Part shown: piece by piece, positions 26,139 to 33,544 of the stretch
How positions within the stretch are numbered: the first letter of the stretch is position 1
Layout of the letters: every line of letters begins with the position of its first letter
Assembly (NCBI GenBank): GCA_937915865.1
Contig: CALGIG010000022.1
Span: forward strand, 1 to 64,000
Reading direction: 5' to 3'
Length of the DNA stretch: 64,000 nt
Origin: an uncultured Prolixibacteraceae bacterium
GTDB taxonomy: Bacteria > Bacteroidota > Bacteroidia > Bacteroidales > Prolixibacteraceae
Translations under genes and position numbers: made by a program
The notes under the pieces: generated by a model
The model's input: the letters and a program-made list of their open reading frames with translations, nothing else
What the model was told of the DNA's origin: nothing
The model's database searches: none

Positions 26139-26203
26139 TGGCTATATGGTTTAATTGCTAAATGGTTAAAACAATATGGCAATTTGACAATTTGACCTCA
26201 ATA
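26139..26203 (-). repeat. Flanking AT-rich repeat downstream of yggS
   Basis: Read on the minus strand it is GGTCAAATTGTCAAATTGCC, then ATATTGTTTTAACCATTTAG and so on. It aligns with the plus-strand sequence at 26985-27050 (GGTTAAATTGTCAAATGGCT...). The two copies are inverted and bracket yggS. Confidence 0.45.
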
Positions 26204-26232
26204 GTAAATCAATCCTTCTTTTCTTCAATCCA

Positions 26233-26904
26233 TCAATAGTACTGCCGTTCGCCAAAAATGGTGCTTCCAATACGAACCATCGTGCTGCCTTCTTCAATAG
26301 CAAGCAGGTAGTCGCCCGACATGCCCATGGAAATTTCGCAAAATGCAGTATCTTTTGAAAAATATTTGTTTTTCAGAAGATCGAAATAGTTCCTCAGCAT
26401 ACCAAATTCCTTTCGAATTTGGGTTTCACTTTCAGTAAAAGTTGCCATTCCCATTACACCACAAATTCTCACATTTTCGAATGATGCAAATTCAGCAGAA
26501 CTAAGCATTTCTTCAGCTTCGTCCAACAACAAACCAAACTTGGTTTCTTCTTCAGCAATATGAAACTGGAGCAGGCAGTGAATAATTTTGGAAACTTTTC
26601 GGGCCTCGGTATTGATGGCACTAAGTAATTTAAATGAATCGACACCATGAATAAGATGAACAAACGAGGCCATGTACTTAATCTTATTTGTTTGTAAATG
26701 CCCGATAAAATGCCATTGAATATCTTTCGGCATTTGCTCATACTTCGTTGCCATTTCCTGAACTTTATTTTCGCCAAAAGCCCGCTGACCATGATTGTAT
26801 GCTTCAATCAACATCTCTAGCGGTTTGGTCTTCGAAACCGCAACCAACTGAACATGAGCTGGCAAATGCGATTTTACTAAGTCAATATTTTCTGAAATAC
26901 TCAT
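26233..26904 (-). CDS. yggS: YggS family PLP homeostasis protein
   Basis: 223 residues from ATG at 26904 (MSISENIDLVKSHLP), the family start; the ATG at 26946 would add a non-conserved hydrophobic stretch. 'VQLVAVSKTKPLEMLIEAYNHGQRAFGENKVQE' holds the PLP-binding Lys, and 'WHFIGHLQTNKIKYMA', 'SMGMSGDYLLAIEEGSTMVRIG' are diagnostic. The family manages pyridoxal phosphate supply and has no catalytic activity known. Flanked by inverted AT-rich repeats. Confidence 0.95.
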   Translation of the reverse strand: MSISENIDLVKSHLPAHVQLVAVSKTKPLEMLIEAYNHGQRAFGENKVQEMATKYEQMPKDIQWHFIGHLQTNKIKYMASFVHLIHGVDSFKLLSAINTEARKVSKIIHCLLQFHIAEEETKFGLLLDEAEEMLSSAEFASFENVRICGVMGMATFTESETQIRKEFGMLRNYFDLLKNKYFSKDTAFCEISMGMSGDYLLAIEEGSTMVRIGSTIFGERQYY

Positions 26905-26984
26905 ATTCCAAAAATAACATATAAAGGCATTATAAAACAAGTGCAAAGTTGAAAAACGTTGCGGGTTATGAGTTGCTGGGTTCG

Positions 26985-27050
26985 GGTTAAATTGTCAAAT
27001 GGCTAAATTGTTAACCATTCAGCCATTTAACCAAATAACCATTCTAATTT
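26985..27050 (+). repeat. Flanking AT-rich repeat upstream of yggS, with hairpin
   Basis: Inverted partner of 26139-26203. Within it AAATGGCT (26997-27004) and AGCCATTT (27021-27028) form an 8-bp hairpin stem. Repeating motif is AACCATTTAGCCATTT-like. Confidence 0.45.
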
Positions 27051-27115
27051 TCAAATTGCGTAGTCTTCCTATTTCCGGTCTCTGCGCTCTATTCTCCTGT
27101 ATTCTGTCTTTTTTC

Positions 27116-27123
27116 TATCTTTG
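27116..27123 (+). promoter_or_regulatory. -7 box just before pabB
   Basis: TATCTTTG ends 8 bp before the ATG at 27132, so the pabB transcript would have almost no leader. No strong -33 box is visible. Confidence 0.4.
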
Positions 27124-27131
27124 GCTCAACT

Positions 27132-28103
27132 ATGAACGATGCACTGAAACATACGACAGAACAAATGAATCGGTGGGGCGCAATGGGTAAACCCTTTGTT
27201 TTTCTGATCGATTTCGACTTTGAAAAACCTCTTCTTTTCGAGATAACAGATAATTCGAACCTGTTATGGAAAACTCCGGGAACACAAAATTTCAAATTAC
27301 TGGAAAAGAAACAAGTTGATGTGAAATGGGAGGTTGAAACCATCCCATACAATTGTTATGAAAAAGCTTTTCGACAGGTTCAATCACATATTCACAACGG
27401 CGACACTTATTTGCTAAATCTCACTATGCCAAGTAATATAAAGACCAATCTATTACTTGAAGACATTTTTCACCAGAGCGAAGCGCCTTACAAAATATGG
27501 CTCAAAAATGAATTTGTTTGCTTTTCGCCTGAGATTTTTGTGCGGATAAATAATGGTATTATCTCTTCGTATCCCATGAAAGGTACGATTGATGCCAACA
27601 TAGAAAATGCTGAAACACTTTTGCTAAATGACGAAAAGGAAGTTGCTGAACATCACACCATTGTTGATTTGATAAGGAATGACTTAAGCATGGTAGCAAC
27701 TGATGTACAGGTTGAACGGTTGATGTACATCGACAGGATTTCGGCCAACCAAGGAGATTTATTGCAAATGAGTTCTCAGGTTTCAGGTATACTGCCCCAA
27801 AGTTACCAACAATCCATTGGAGCAATACTCACAACATTGCTACCAGCCGGCTCAATTTGTGGGGCTCCCAAACCGAAAACAGTAGAAATCATCAAAAAAG
27901 TTGAACAATATAACCGCGGATACTATACCGGGATTTTCGGTATTTTCGATGGTCATAATCTCGATAGTTGTGTGCTAATTCGTTACATTGAAAAAAACAA
28001 TAACAAATTAACTTTTAAAAGTGGTGGCGGTATAACATTTTTAAGCGACTGCAAAAACGAATACAACGAACTGATACAGAAAATATATGTCCCTATTGGT
28101 TGA
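27132..28103 (+). CDS. pabB: Aminodeoxychorismate synthase component I
   Basis: 323 residues, the short Bacteroidota PabB form without the N-terminal glutamine-amidotransferase partner. Chorismate-binding motifs: 'HIHNGDTYLLNLTMP', 'SYPMKGTIDA', 'AEHHTIVDLIRNDLSMVA' and 'PAGSICGAPKPKTVEIIKKVE'. It aminates chorismate to 4-amino-4-deoxychorismate for folate. The next gene (pabC-like) overlaps it by 17 bp, so the two are translationally coupled. Confidence 0.93.
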   Translation: MNDALKHTTEQMNRWGAMGKPFVFLIDFDFEKPLLFEITDNSNLLWKTPGTQNFKLLEKKQVDVKWEVETIPYNCYEKAFRQVQSHIHNGDTYLLNLTMPSNIKTNLLLEDIFHQSEAPYKIWLKNEFVCFSPEIFVRINNGIISSYPMKGTIDANIENAETLLLNDEKEVAEHHTIVDLIRNDLSMVATDVQVERLMYIDRISANQGDLLQMSSQVSGILPQSYQQSIGAILTTLLPAGSICGAPKPKTVEIIKKVEQYNRGYYTGIFGIFDGHNLDSCVLIRYIEKNNNKLTFKSGGGITFLSDCKNEYNELIQKIYVPIG

Positions 28104-28686
28104 AACAATTAAGCTGAAAGACGCAAAGCTGTTTAATCTGGACTATCATCAGCAACGTCTGACCCAGGCAATGGTGAAGCTTTTCCCCGAAGCGGTAACC
28201 ATTAATTTGGCTACTGTAATTTCAATTCCGGAACATTGCTTGTCTGGAATATTTAAAGTCCGAGTTTTGTATGGACCATCTGTTGATGCCATTGAGATTG
28301 AACCCTATCATTTTCGCACCATCCAATCATTAAAAGTAGTGCACCACGAAAGCATCGACTATCACCTGAAATACACCGATCGCCAAATTCTTCAGCAATT
28401 GTATGCACAACGTGGTGACTGCGATGACATTATAATCATTAAAAATGGATTGGTTACCGACGCTTTTGCTGCCAATCTGATTTTTTTCGACGGGCAAAAA
28501 TGGTTTACTCCAAACAGCCCGCTTTTAAAAGGAACACAGCGGCAATATTTGTTAGAACAAGGTGTAATTTCTGAAATAGAAATCAAGGAAAGCGATATTC
28601 CAGCTTTTCAGAAAGTTGGCTTCATCAATGCCATGGTGAGTTTTGAAGATATGTCGGTGATTCCGGTGGAGAAAATCGAGATTTGA
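28087..28686 (+). CDS. pabC: Aminodeoxychorismate lyase-like class IV aminotransferase
   Basis: 199 residues, shorter than most PabC (about 270), with class IV features 'NLDYHQQRLTQAMVKLFP', 'GDCDDIIIIKNGLVTDAFAANLIFFDG' and 'TPNSPLLKGTQRQYLLEQG'. Given the overlap with pabB, it most likely releases pyruvate from aminodeoxychorismate to make p-aminobenzoate. The shorter form is common in Bacteroidota. Confidence 0.88.
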   Translation: MSLLVETIKLKDAKLFNLDYHQQRLTQAMVKLFPEAVTINLATVISIPEHCLSGIFKVRVLYGPSVDAIEIEPYHFRTIQSLKVVHHESIDYHLKYTDRQILQQLYAQRGDCDDIIIIKNGLVTDAFAANLIFFDGQKWFTPNSPLLKGTQRQYLLEQGVISEIEIKESDIPAFQKVGFINAMVSFEDMSVIPVEKIEI

Positions 28687-28715
28687 GTTATCCGTCTATT
28701 CAGTCAACGGAGATA

Positions 28716-29477
28716 TTAGATTTCTACCTCCAGCCCGTCATAAGCCAAAAACACATTCTCCGGAAGTTCTTTTTGCACCTCATCGTAAAACCCCATTTGG
28801 TGCGAAAGGTGCGTTAAATAAGCCTTGGCCGGCTTAACTTCGGCAATCACACCGAGTGCCTCGGGTAAGCTGTAATGCGAAATATGTTCTTCTTTTCTCA
28901 AGGCATTAATTACCATAACATCCAATCCTCGAAGTTTATCAAGTTCCTGTGATTCAAGCCTGTTTATATCTGTAACATAAGCCAGCTTCCCAATCCTGAA
29001 TCCAAAAACTGGTAACTTATAATGAAATCCGCGAATAGGCATGACTTTTAAATCCCCAATTTTAAATTCCTTATTTTCGAGCAGATGAAGATGCATTTGT
29101 GGAATTCCAGGATATTTCCAGTCGGCAAAAACATAGTCGAAAATACGGCGAATAGCAACCTGGACACGTTCTTCGGCATAAATATCAGTAGGCTGCTTTT
29201 GAACCCAGTTGAATGCCCGAATATCGTCGAGCCCAAAGATATGATCGACATGCTCGTGGGTCAGCAAAATTCCATTCAGGTGCCTAACCTTATATTTAAG
29301 CATTTGCTGGCGAAAATCAGGACCGGCATCAATAACCAGGCATTGACCTTCAGTCTCAATCATTACCGACGAGCGTAAACGTTTATCTTTCGGGTTTTCA
29401 GACAGGCAAACCGGACATTGACAAGCCACTACTGGTACACCCTGAGAGGTTCCTGTTCCTAAAAAAATAAGTTTCAC
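28716..29477 (-). CDS. MBL-fold metal-dependent hydrolase (PhnP-like)
   Basis: 253 residues from GTG at 29477, giving the family N-terminus 'VKLIFLGTGTSQGVPVVACQC'. A longer ATG at 29606 would overlap the divergent gene and precede the promoter. Zn ligands lie in 'LLTHEHVDHIFGLDD'; 'CQCPVC' near the start is typical of PhnP-like members. Likely a cyclic phosphodiesterase or hydrolase of a small phosphate ester; substrate not assignable. A -7 box TATTTTTG lies at 29504-29497. Confidence 0.88.
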   Translation of the reverse strand: MKLIFLGTGTSQGVPVVACQCPVCLSENPKDKRLRSSVMIETEGQCLVIDAGPDFRQQMLKYKVRHLNGILLTHEHVDHIFGLDDIRAFNWVQKQPTDIYAEERVQVAIRRIFDYVFADWKYPGIPQMHLHLLENKEFKIGDLKVMPIRGFHYKLPVFGFRIGKLAYVTDINRLESQELDKLRGLDVMVINALRKEEHISHYSLPEALGVIAEVKPAKAYLTHLSHQMGFYDEVQKELPENVFLAYDGLEVEI

Positions 29478-29496
29478 ATCCTGAAAATTTGATACA

Positions 29497-29545
29497 CAAA
29501 AATAAGGAATGCCCTCTCCCAGCCTACTGTTTTTGACTATTTTTG
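29497..29545. promoter_or_regulatory. Divergent -7 boxes for MBL and methylase genes
   Basis: Minus-strand TATTTTTG at 29504-29497 (leader about 13 nt to the GTG) and plus-strand TATTTTTG at 29538-29545 (leader about 8 nt to the ATG at 29560). Both fit TAnnTTTG; -33 boxes are weak. The 33-bp gap means the two RNA polymerase sites overlap. Confidence 0.45.
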
Positions 29546-29559
29546 AGAAAAATTTACGC

Positions 29560-30264
29560 ATGGCCAAATTGTATTTGATTCCCACCACCTTGGGCGATTC
29601 GGACATCGAGCGGGTGCTTCCACCTGATTTAACTGTTGTAATTTCGTCGATTAAAGTTTTTATCGTCGAAAATATTCGGACTGCTCGTCGTTTCCTTAAA
29701 AAGGTAAATCAGTCGATTGTAATTGATAACCTTACCTTTTTCGAGCTCAACGAACATACTGACCGGAAAGAAATCAGTCGTTTTCTGGAACCTATACAAT
29801 CAGGAATGGATATCGGCATTATTTCTGAAGCCGGGTGCCCTGCAGTGGCCGACCCTGGAGCCGATGTCGTGAAACTCGCTCACACCAGAGACATCCAGGT
29901 TGTCCCCTTGGTAGGCCCTTCATCAATTTTGCTGGCATTAATGGCTTCTGGAATGAGCGGTCAAAATTTTGCATTCAATGGTTACCTACCTGTTAAAAAC
30001 CCGGACAAAGCCCAACAAATTAAGTTTCTGGAGCGCAGGATGCAAACTGAAGGACAAACGCAGATTTTTATAGAAGCCCCCTACCGTAACATGCAATTGT
30101 TCGACGATTTAGTAAAAAACTGCGACCAGCAAACCATGTTATGCATTGCTGCCGACATTACACTCGAAACTGAATTTATTGTAGCTAAACCAGTTTCGTA
30201 CTGGAAAACTCATAGGCCCGATATACAGAAGCGACCGGCTATATTTATGATTGGAAGGATTTAG
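29560..30264 (+). CDS. RsmI-like SAM-dependent methyltransferase
   Basis: 234 residues from ATG at 29560 (MAKLYLIPTTLGDSD), the family start; the ATG at 29509 lies upstream of the promoter. Tetrapyrrole-methylase fold: 'GIISEAGCPAVADPGADVV', 'VVPLVGPSSILLALMASGM', 'FIEAPYRN'. It resembles RsmI, which 2'-O-methylates C1402 of 16S rRNA, but the start of the protein (TTLGDSDIERVLPP) differs from true RsmI (TPIGN). This Bacteroidota paralogue may have another RNA target. Confidence 0.85.
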   Translation: MAKLYLIPTTLGDSDIERVLPPDLTVVISSIKVFIVENIRTARRFLKKVNQSIVIDNLTFFELNEHTDRKEISRFLEPIQSGMDIGIISEAGCPAVADPGADVVKLAHTRDIQVVPLVGPSSILLALMASGMSGQNFAFNGYLPVKNPDKAQQIKFLERRMQTEGQTQIFIEAPYRNMQLFDDLVKNCDQQTMLCIAADITLETEFIVAKPVSYWKTHRPDIQKRPAIFMIGRI

Positions 30265-30366
30265 AAGTTGGCTTTATTTATACAGGGATCCTAATACTTT
30301 ACCCGAGAAACTACAGAGGCTTTTACAATTCTCACTCTCAATAACCTGTATAAAAAATAACTGTTG

Positions 30367-30384
30367 GCTGGAGGGCCAGCTTTT
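30367..30384 (+). terminator. Possible terminator after the methylase
   Basis: GCTGG-AGGG-CCAGC then TTTT, a short but tight hairpin about 100 bp after the stop at 30264. Confidence 0.45.
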
Positions 30385-30401
30385 CCTCAGATGTAAAGAA
30401 A

Positions 30402-30434
30402 AGGCTGTCTGTCAAAAGTAAAACCAGACAACCT
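30402..30434 (-). terminator. Terminator of the sigma/anti-sigma/DUF4252 operon
   Basis: On the minus strand AGGTTGTCTG (30434-30425) pairs with CAGACAGCCT (30411-30402), one wobble, then TTTTCTTT. Confidence 0.7.
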
Positions 30435-30468
30435 CTACTTTTCATTTCAAATATTTGCTTTGGTCAAA

Positions 30469-30969
30469 TTATTTGGTTTTAATATCCAGATCGAGCGAAT
30501 TGGTAATTTTACTAATGTCGTCAGGATCAATCACCCCGCGAATACTAATAAGAGTATTATCGTCGCCTCCAATAACCAGTAACAATTCCGATAGTTTTCC
30601 TTTTCCGCCCGACCGTCCGTAAAACCTAACAATCTCATTTTTCTCGGTAATTTCCATCAAAGCCTCATAACTGTTATTTCTGAAAAAACCATCGGCTTCC
30701 AGCTCTTTGTAAAAATTCAGGCCTTTGTTCAATTCTTTGTCCTCTACCGAAAGAATCCGTATTCCGCTAAGTTTTCCGAGCATTTCGGTTTCTTTACTTT
30801 TCGAGTCGTCAAATTTGCTGGCAAAACTTAAAAGCTTGCCGCTGATGTTCACCGTTGTAAATCCGTCTTTATTGGCATATTTACTGAAAAGTTTGTCAAT
30901 TGGGCTACTATCCTGTGCTATTGTCCATATTGGGATAAATAGAACAATAATTACTAATAAACGTTTCAT
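30469..30969 (-). CDS. DUF4252 secreted protein
   Basis: 166 residues with a signal peptide (ends 'IWTIAQ'). 'FSKYANKDGFTTVNISGKLLSFAS' and 'DISKITNSLDLDI' are typical of DUF4252, a periplasmic Bacteroidota family usually encoded with an ECF sigma and anti-sigma gene, as here (3-bp gap to the anti-sigma). It may sense or buffer envelope stress; this is inferred from context only. Confidence 0.85.
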   Translation of the reverse strand: MKRLLVIIVLFIPIWTIAQDSSPIDKLFSKYANKDGFTTVNISGKLLSFASKFDDSKSKETEMLGKLSGIRILSVEDKELNKGLNFYKELEADGFFRNNSYEALMEITEKNEIVRFYGRSGGKGKLSELLLVIGGDDNTLISIRGVIDPDDISKITNSLDLDIKTK

Positions 30970-30971
30970 GG

Positions 30972-31517
30972 CTATTCCTTTTTTAGTTTTTTATTCAAAT
31001 TAGTTAATTCATCCATCTGCTTAAATCCCCTATTCACTTTCGAAATTCCTGTTTTTAAAGGATAAACAGCATTGTCAATTTTCTCCATCGACTTAAGTTG
31101 GGCTAGTCCTTTGTTGTATTTGCCCGATACAAATTCAAGGGTTTTAACAGCCTCAGCATAAGCCTGGCGAGGATCAGAGAACGTGTCTTTGTAGTCATTC
31201 CTGCTACTGTAGAAGTTAACCGCAAGCATAGCTACAATCACAGAAGCTGCAATGCCTGTAACAACCTGCCACATCCAGCGGTAACGTATTTTTTCGGTAT
31301 GCTCCGATTCCAGAATATAATTCATCAAATCTTCGCTCAAATCCTCATTCTCGTCAGCCGAAAGTCCCTTTAATCCTGAAAACATGGGAACATACATTTT
31401 CAGGTTTTCATCCACCTTGTCAGAAGTAAAATAAGTGATCAGTTCATTTTCTTCGTCTGTAGTGGTTTCGGCATCAAAGTACTTTTGTAGCAGAATATGT
31501 ATTTTCTGTGATTCCAT
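30972..31517 (-). CDS. Probable anti-sigma factor
   Basis: 181 residues. The N-terminal ~75 residues ('HILLQKYFDAETTTDEENELITYF') resemble anti-sigma N-domains of Bacteroidota. A single membrane helix lies at about 84-106 ('MWQVVTGIAASVIVAMLAVNFY'), followed by a helical C-terminal domain, perhaps periplasmic. It overlaps the sigma gene by 44 bp and is followed by the DUF4252 gene. No zinc-binding motif is seen. Confidence 0.78.
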   Translation of the reverse strand: MESQKIHILLQKYFDAETTTDEENELITYFTSDKVDENLKMYVPMFSGLKGLSADENEDLSEDLMNYILESEHTEKIRYRWMWQVVTGIAASVIVAMLAVNFYSSRNDYKDTFSDPRQAYAEAVKTLEFVSGKYNKGLAQLKSMEKIDNAVYPLKTGISKVNRGFKQMDELTNLNKKLKKE

Positions 31518-32016
31518 AACCTTGAATTTTTAATAGTTCATCACGCACTTTCTTGCGCGCCCGCGACAAATTTACCCTTATTGCATTAATATTCATCTGC
31601 GTAGTTTCTGCAATTTCTTCATATTCGAGTTGCTCAATATCTCGTAAATGAATGATTGTTCGCTGCAAATCGGGTAATTCTCCTATAATTTGTTTAACTA
31701 AGTCAACTGAATTTGACACATCAAGCCGATCAACTTCAATACTTTGTTCTTCCTGTAATCTTGTCTTAGTAATCGAATCAAACGAAACAGTTCGCCTCGA
31801 CCGAATCATATCAAGACACCGGTTCCTCGCCATCCTAAAAGCAAAAGTCTCAATGTTTTCTATTTTAGCCAAATCATCACGTTTTTGCCAAAGTTTCAGA
31901 AACACATCCTGAAGTACATCTTTGGCTTCCTCCTCATTCTGAAGTATTTGTTGAGCGAAGCGCAGCAACTTATTGCTGATAGGTAGTACCTCTGTTTTAA
32001 AATCTTTGGCAAACAT
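31474..32016 (-). CDS. ECF-type RNA polymerase sigma factor
   Basis: 180 residues from ATG at 32016 (MFAKDFKTEVLPISNKLLRF); ATG at 32055 is in frame but less typical. Region 2: 'LLRFAQQILQNEEEAKDVLQDVFLKLWQKRDDL' with 'AFRMARNRCLDMIRSRR'. Region 4: 'LPDLQRTIIHLRDIEQLEYEEIAETTQMNINAIRVNLSRARKKVRDEL'. It directs transcription of its own regulon; its anti-sigma and a DUF4252 gene follow in one operon. Confidence 0.93.
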   Translation of the reverse strand: MFAKDFKTEVLPISNKLLRFAQQILQNEEEAKDVLQDVFLKLWQKRDDLAKIENIETFAFRMARNRCLDMIRSRRTVSFDSITKTRLQEEQSIEVDRLDVSNSVDLVKQIIGELPDLQRTIIHLRDIEQLEYEEIAETTQMNINAIRVNLSRARKKVRDELLKIQGYGITENTYSATKVL

Positions 32017-32171
32017 TCTTTGTTTTTTGCTTATTTTTAAAGTTAAGACGAACAAGTGGAGATTTCATTACATGGGATGAAAAGAAAACTTGTAAAGTGA
32101 TAATAAAAAGTGTTCTGCTATCAGTCTTAGTTATCAGTAATAGTACAGGAAAGCTTAGCTGAATATTTCAA

Positions 32172-32636
32172 CTAATAAAGTTCTGCATCAAGTATATCTT
32201 TCAATTCCATCAGGTTATTTTCGAGAATAAGCATATTGTCGATAAAGAAATTATAAATATTGGGCCATTGGTCTTGGCGGTGAAAATCGACATTGGATAA
32301 CAAACAGTAAATGCGACAAACCTCTTGTCCACTTTCTCTGGTATAACAAAAATCCCATTCAAGCGGCTCATCAAAACCTTTTTCGATAAATTGACTGTAT
32401 TTCTGTAAAGTTTCAAATATTTCGAGACGGCGTTCTTCCTTGCGGCTGTTAATTTCAATCATTACCAGGGCTTCAGTGCGCGATACGTCAAATTTCAGGT
32501 CGATACCTGCCAGTCCGGTATCGTACAATACCCATTTTTTCTTTTTGTAACGCAATTGAGGAATAATTTCACAACGGCGGGCAAATACGATCCAGAATTC
32601 TTTTCGTAATTGTTTAATTTCGTCTTTACTGTACAT
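32172..32636 (-). CDS. DUF4268 protein
   Basis: 154 residues from ATG at 32636 (MYSKDEIKQLRKEFWIVFARRC). The upstream in-frame ATG at 32759 would add 41 unrelated residues. 'FWIVFARRC', 'GLAGIDLKFDVSRTEALVMIEIN' and 'WPNIYNFFIDNML' fit DUF4268, sometimes fused to nuclease-like or methyltransferase domains. Standalone here, function unknown. Cytoplasmic. Confidence 0.82.
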   Translation of the reverse strand: MYSKDEIKQLRKEFWIVFARRCEIIPQLRYKKKKWVLYDTGLAGIDLKFDVSRTEALVMIEINSRKEERRLEIFETLQKYSQFIEKGFDEPLEWDFCYTRESGQEVCRIYCLLSNVDFHRQDQWPNIYNFFIDNMLILENNLMELKDILDAELY

Positions 32637-32849
32637 ACCTGAATTATGAGCTTGTAAAGTAAAGCAGAAAAAACCTGAAGCAAAAATGAGATAAAATTTA
32701 GCCAAATAGAGATAAAATAAGGCAGTTCTTCCATTTGCCTGGGTATAAAACCAATTCATTACTACCTTTTGTTCTGATTAACTAACAAGTTAATCAGATG
32801 TACCGGGAAATTTACCGACAAACTATTATTAACTAAAAACAATTAACGA

Positions 32850-33263
32850 ATGAAAAAATGGCTATTTGGTATTGCTGCCGTAATTCTGGCCGCATTTGTT
32901 AGTAAAGCTGGAGAAATCGATGGCAAATGGAAAGCCTCGATGGAAGGTCCTGATGGGAAAATGGAAATTACGTTCACATTTAAGACCAACGGAAATGTGC
33001 TAACGGGTTCTGTTTCGTCGCCAATGGGCGATTTACCTATTTCGAACGGAAAAATCAACGGGAAAGAATTCTCGTTTGATATTGATATGGGAGGCAATCC
33101 AATGCCTCATAAAGGCACGCTTGAAGGCGACATCATTAAAATGAAAATTGTAGGTGGCCCCGGTGGCCCCGATGGTGGCGGCCAGGGAGGACCAGGAGGA
33201 AATCAGAATGGTGGCGGACCTGGTGGCCCGGGAGAAATGACTCTAAAGCGTGTAATTGAATAA
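32850..33263 (+). CDS. Secreted glycine-rich small protein
   Basis: 137 residues with a signal peptide (to about residue 20, 'VSKAG'). The middle has a lipocalin-like beta pattern ('IDGKWKASMEGPDGKMEITFTFKTNGNVLTGSV'). Near the C-terminus a 35-residue Gly/Pro run ('GGPGGPDGGG', 'GNQNGGGPGGPG') is inserted before the last strand 'EMTLKRVIE'. The run is probably a loop that varies in length among relatives. Function unknown. Confidence 0.8.
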   Translation: MKKWLFGIAAVILAAFVSKAGEIDGKWKASMEGPDGKMEITFTFKTNGNVLTGSVSSPMGDLPISNGKINGKEFSFDIDMGGNPMPHKGTLEGDIIKMKIVGGPGGPDGGGQGGPGGNQNGGGPGGPGEMTLKRVIE

Positions 33264-33269
33264 TTATCA

Positions 33270-33304
33270 AAAAGCCGTTTGGTTGCAATATCCAAACGGC
33301 TTTT
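33270..33304 (+). terminator. Terminator after the glycine-rich gene
   Basis: AAAAGCCGTTTGG (33270-33282) pairs perfectly with CCAAACGGCTTTT (33292-33304) around a 9-nt loop. Confidence 0.85.
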
Positions 33305-33363
33305 AATTTGCCATCTACTGATTCTTCTTTTAACAAGTCGAAATAAAACCTGATGTTGAGAAA

Positions 33364-33514
33364 CTGTTTAAATTTTATTTTACCGTTCCGTTAGGAACAA
33401 AATGTGGGTAGGAAAAGAATGATTTTAGATGATCTCTTGTCCCGTACGGGACAAAATGAAACGATAAATGGTCATTTTTCTACCCATATATTTTCCTCCG
33501 GGAAATTTAAACAG
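33364..33514. repeat. 151-bp symmetric palindromic element (MITE-like)
   Basis: Perfect 12-bp terminal inverted repeats CTGTTTAAATTT (33364-33375) and AAATTTAAACAG (33503-33514). The centre is an 18-bp perfect palindrome TTGTCCCGTACGGGACAA (33437-33454). Each arm carries an 'AAAATnnnGGGTAGnAAAA' sequence. Right of the centre, GAAACGATAAATGGTCATTT recalls the ATAAATGGCTATT end of the element at 22846-22905. No gene inside. Confidence 0.7.
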
Positions 33515-33544
33515 ACTCTTAGAATAACTCAAAGTAAAAGAATA

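Noticed and set aside
29478..29606. Longer ATG start of the MBL gene
   Set aside because: It would run across the divergent promoter region and beyond the -7 box; the GTG at 29477 gives the conserved N-terminus.
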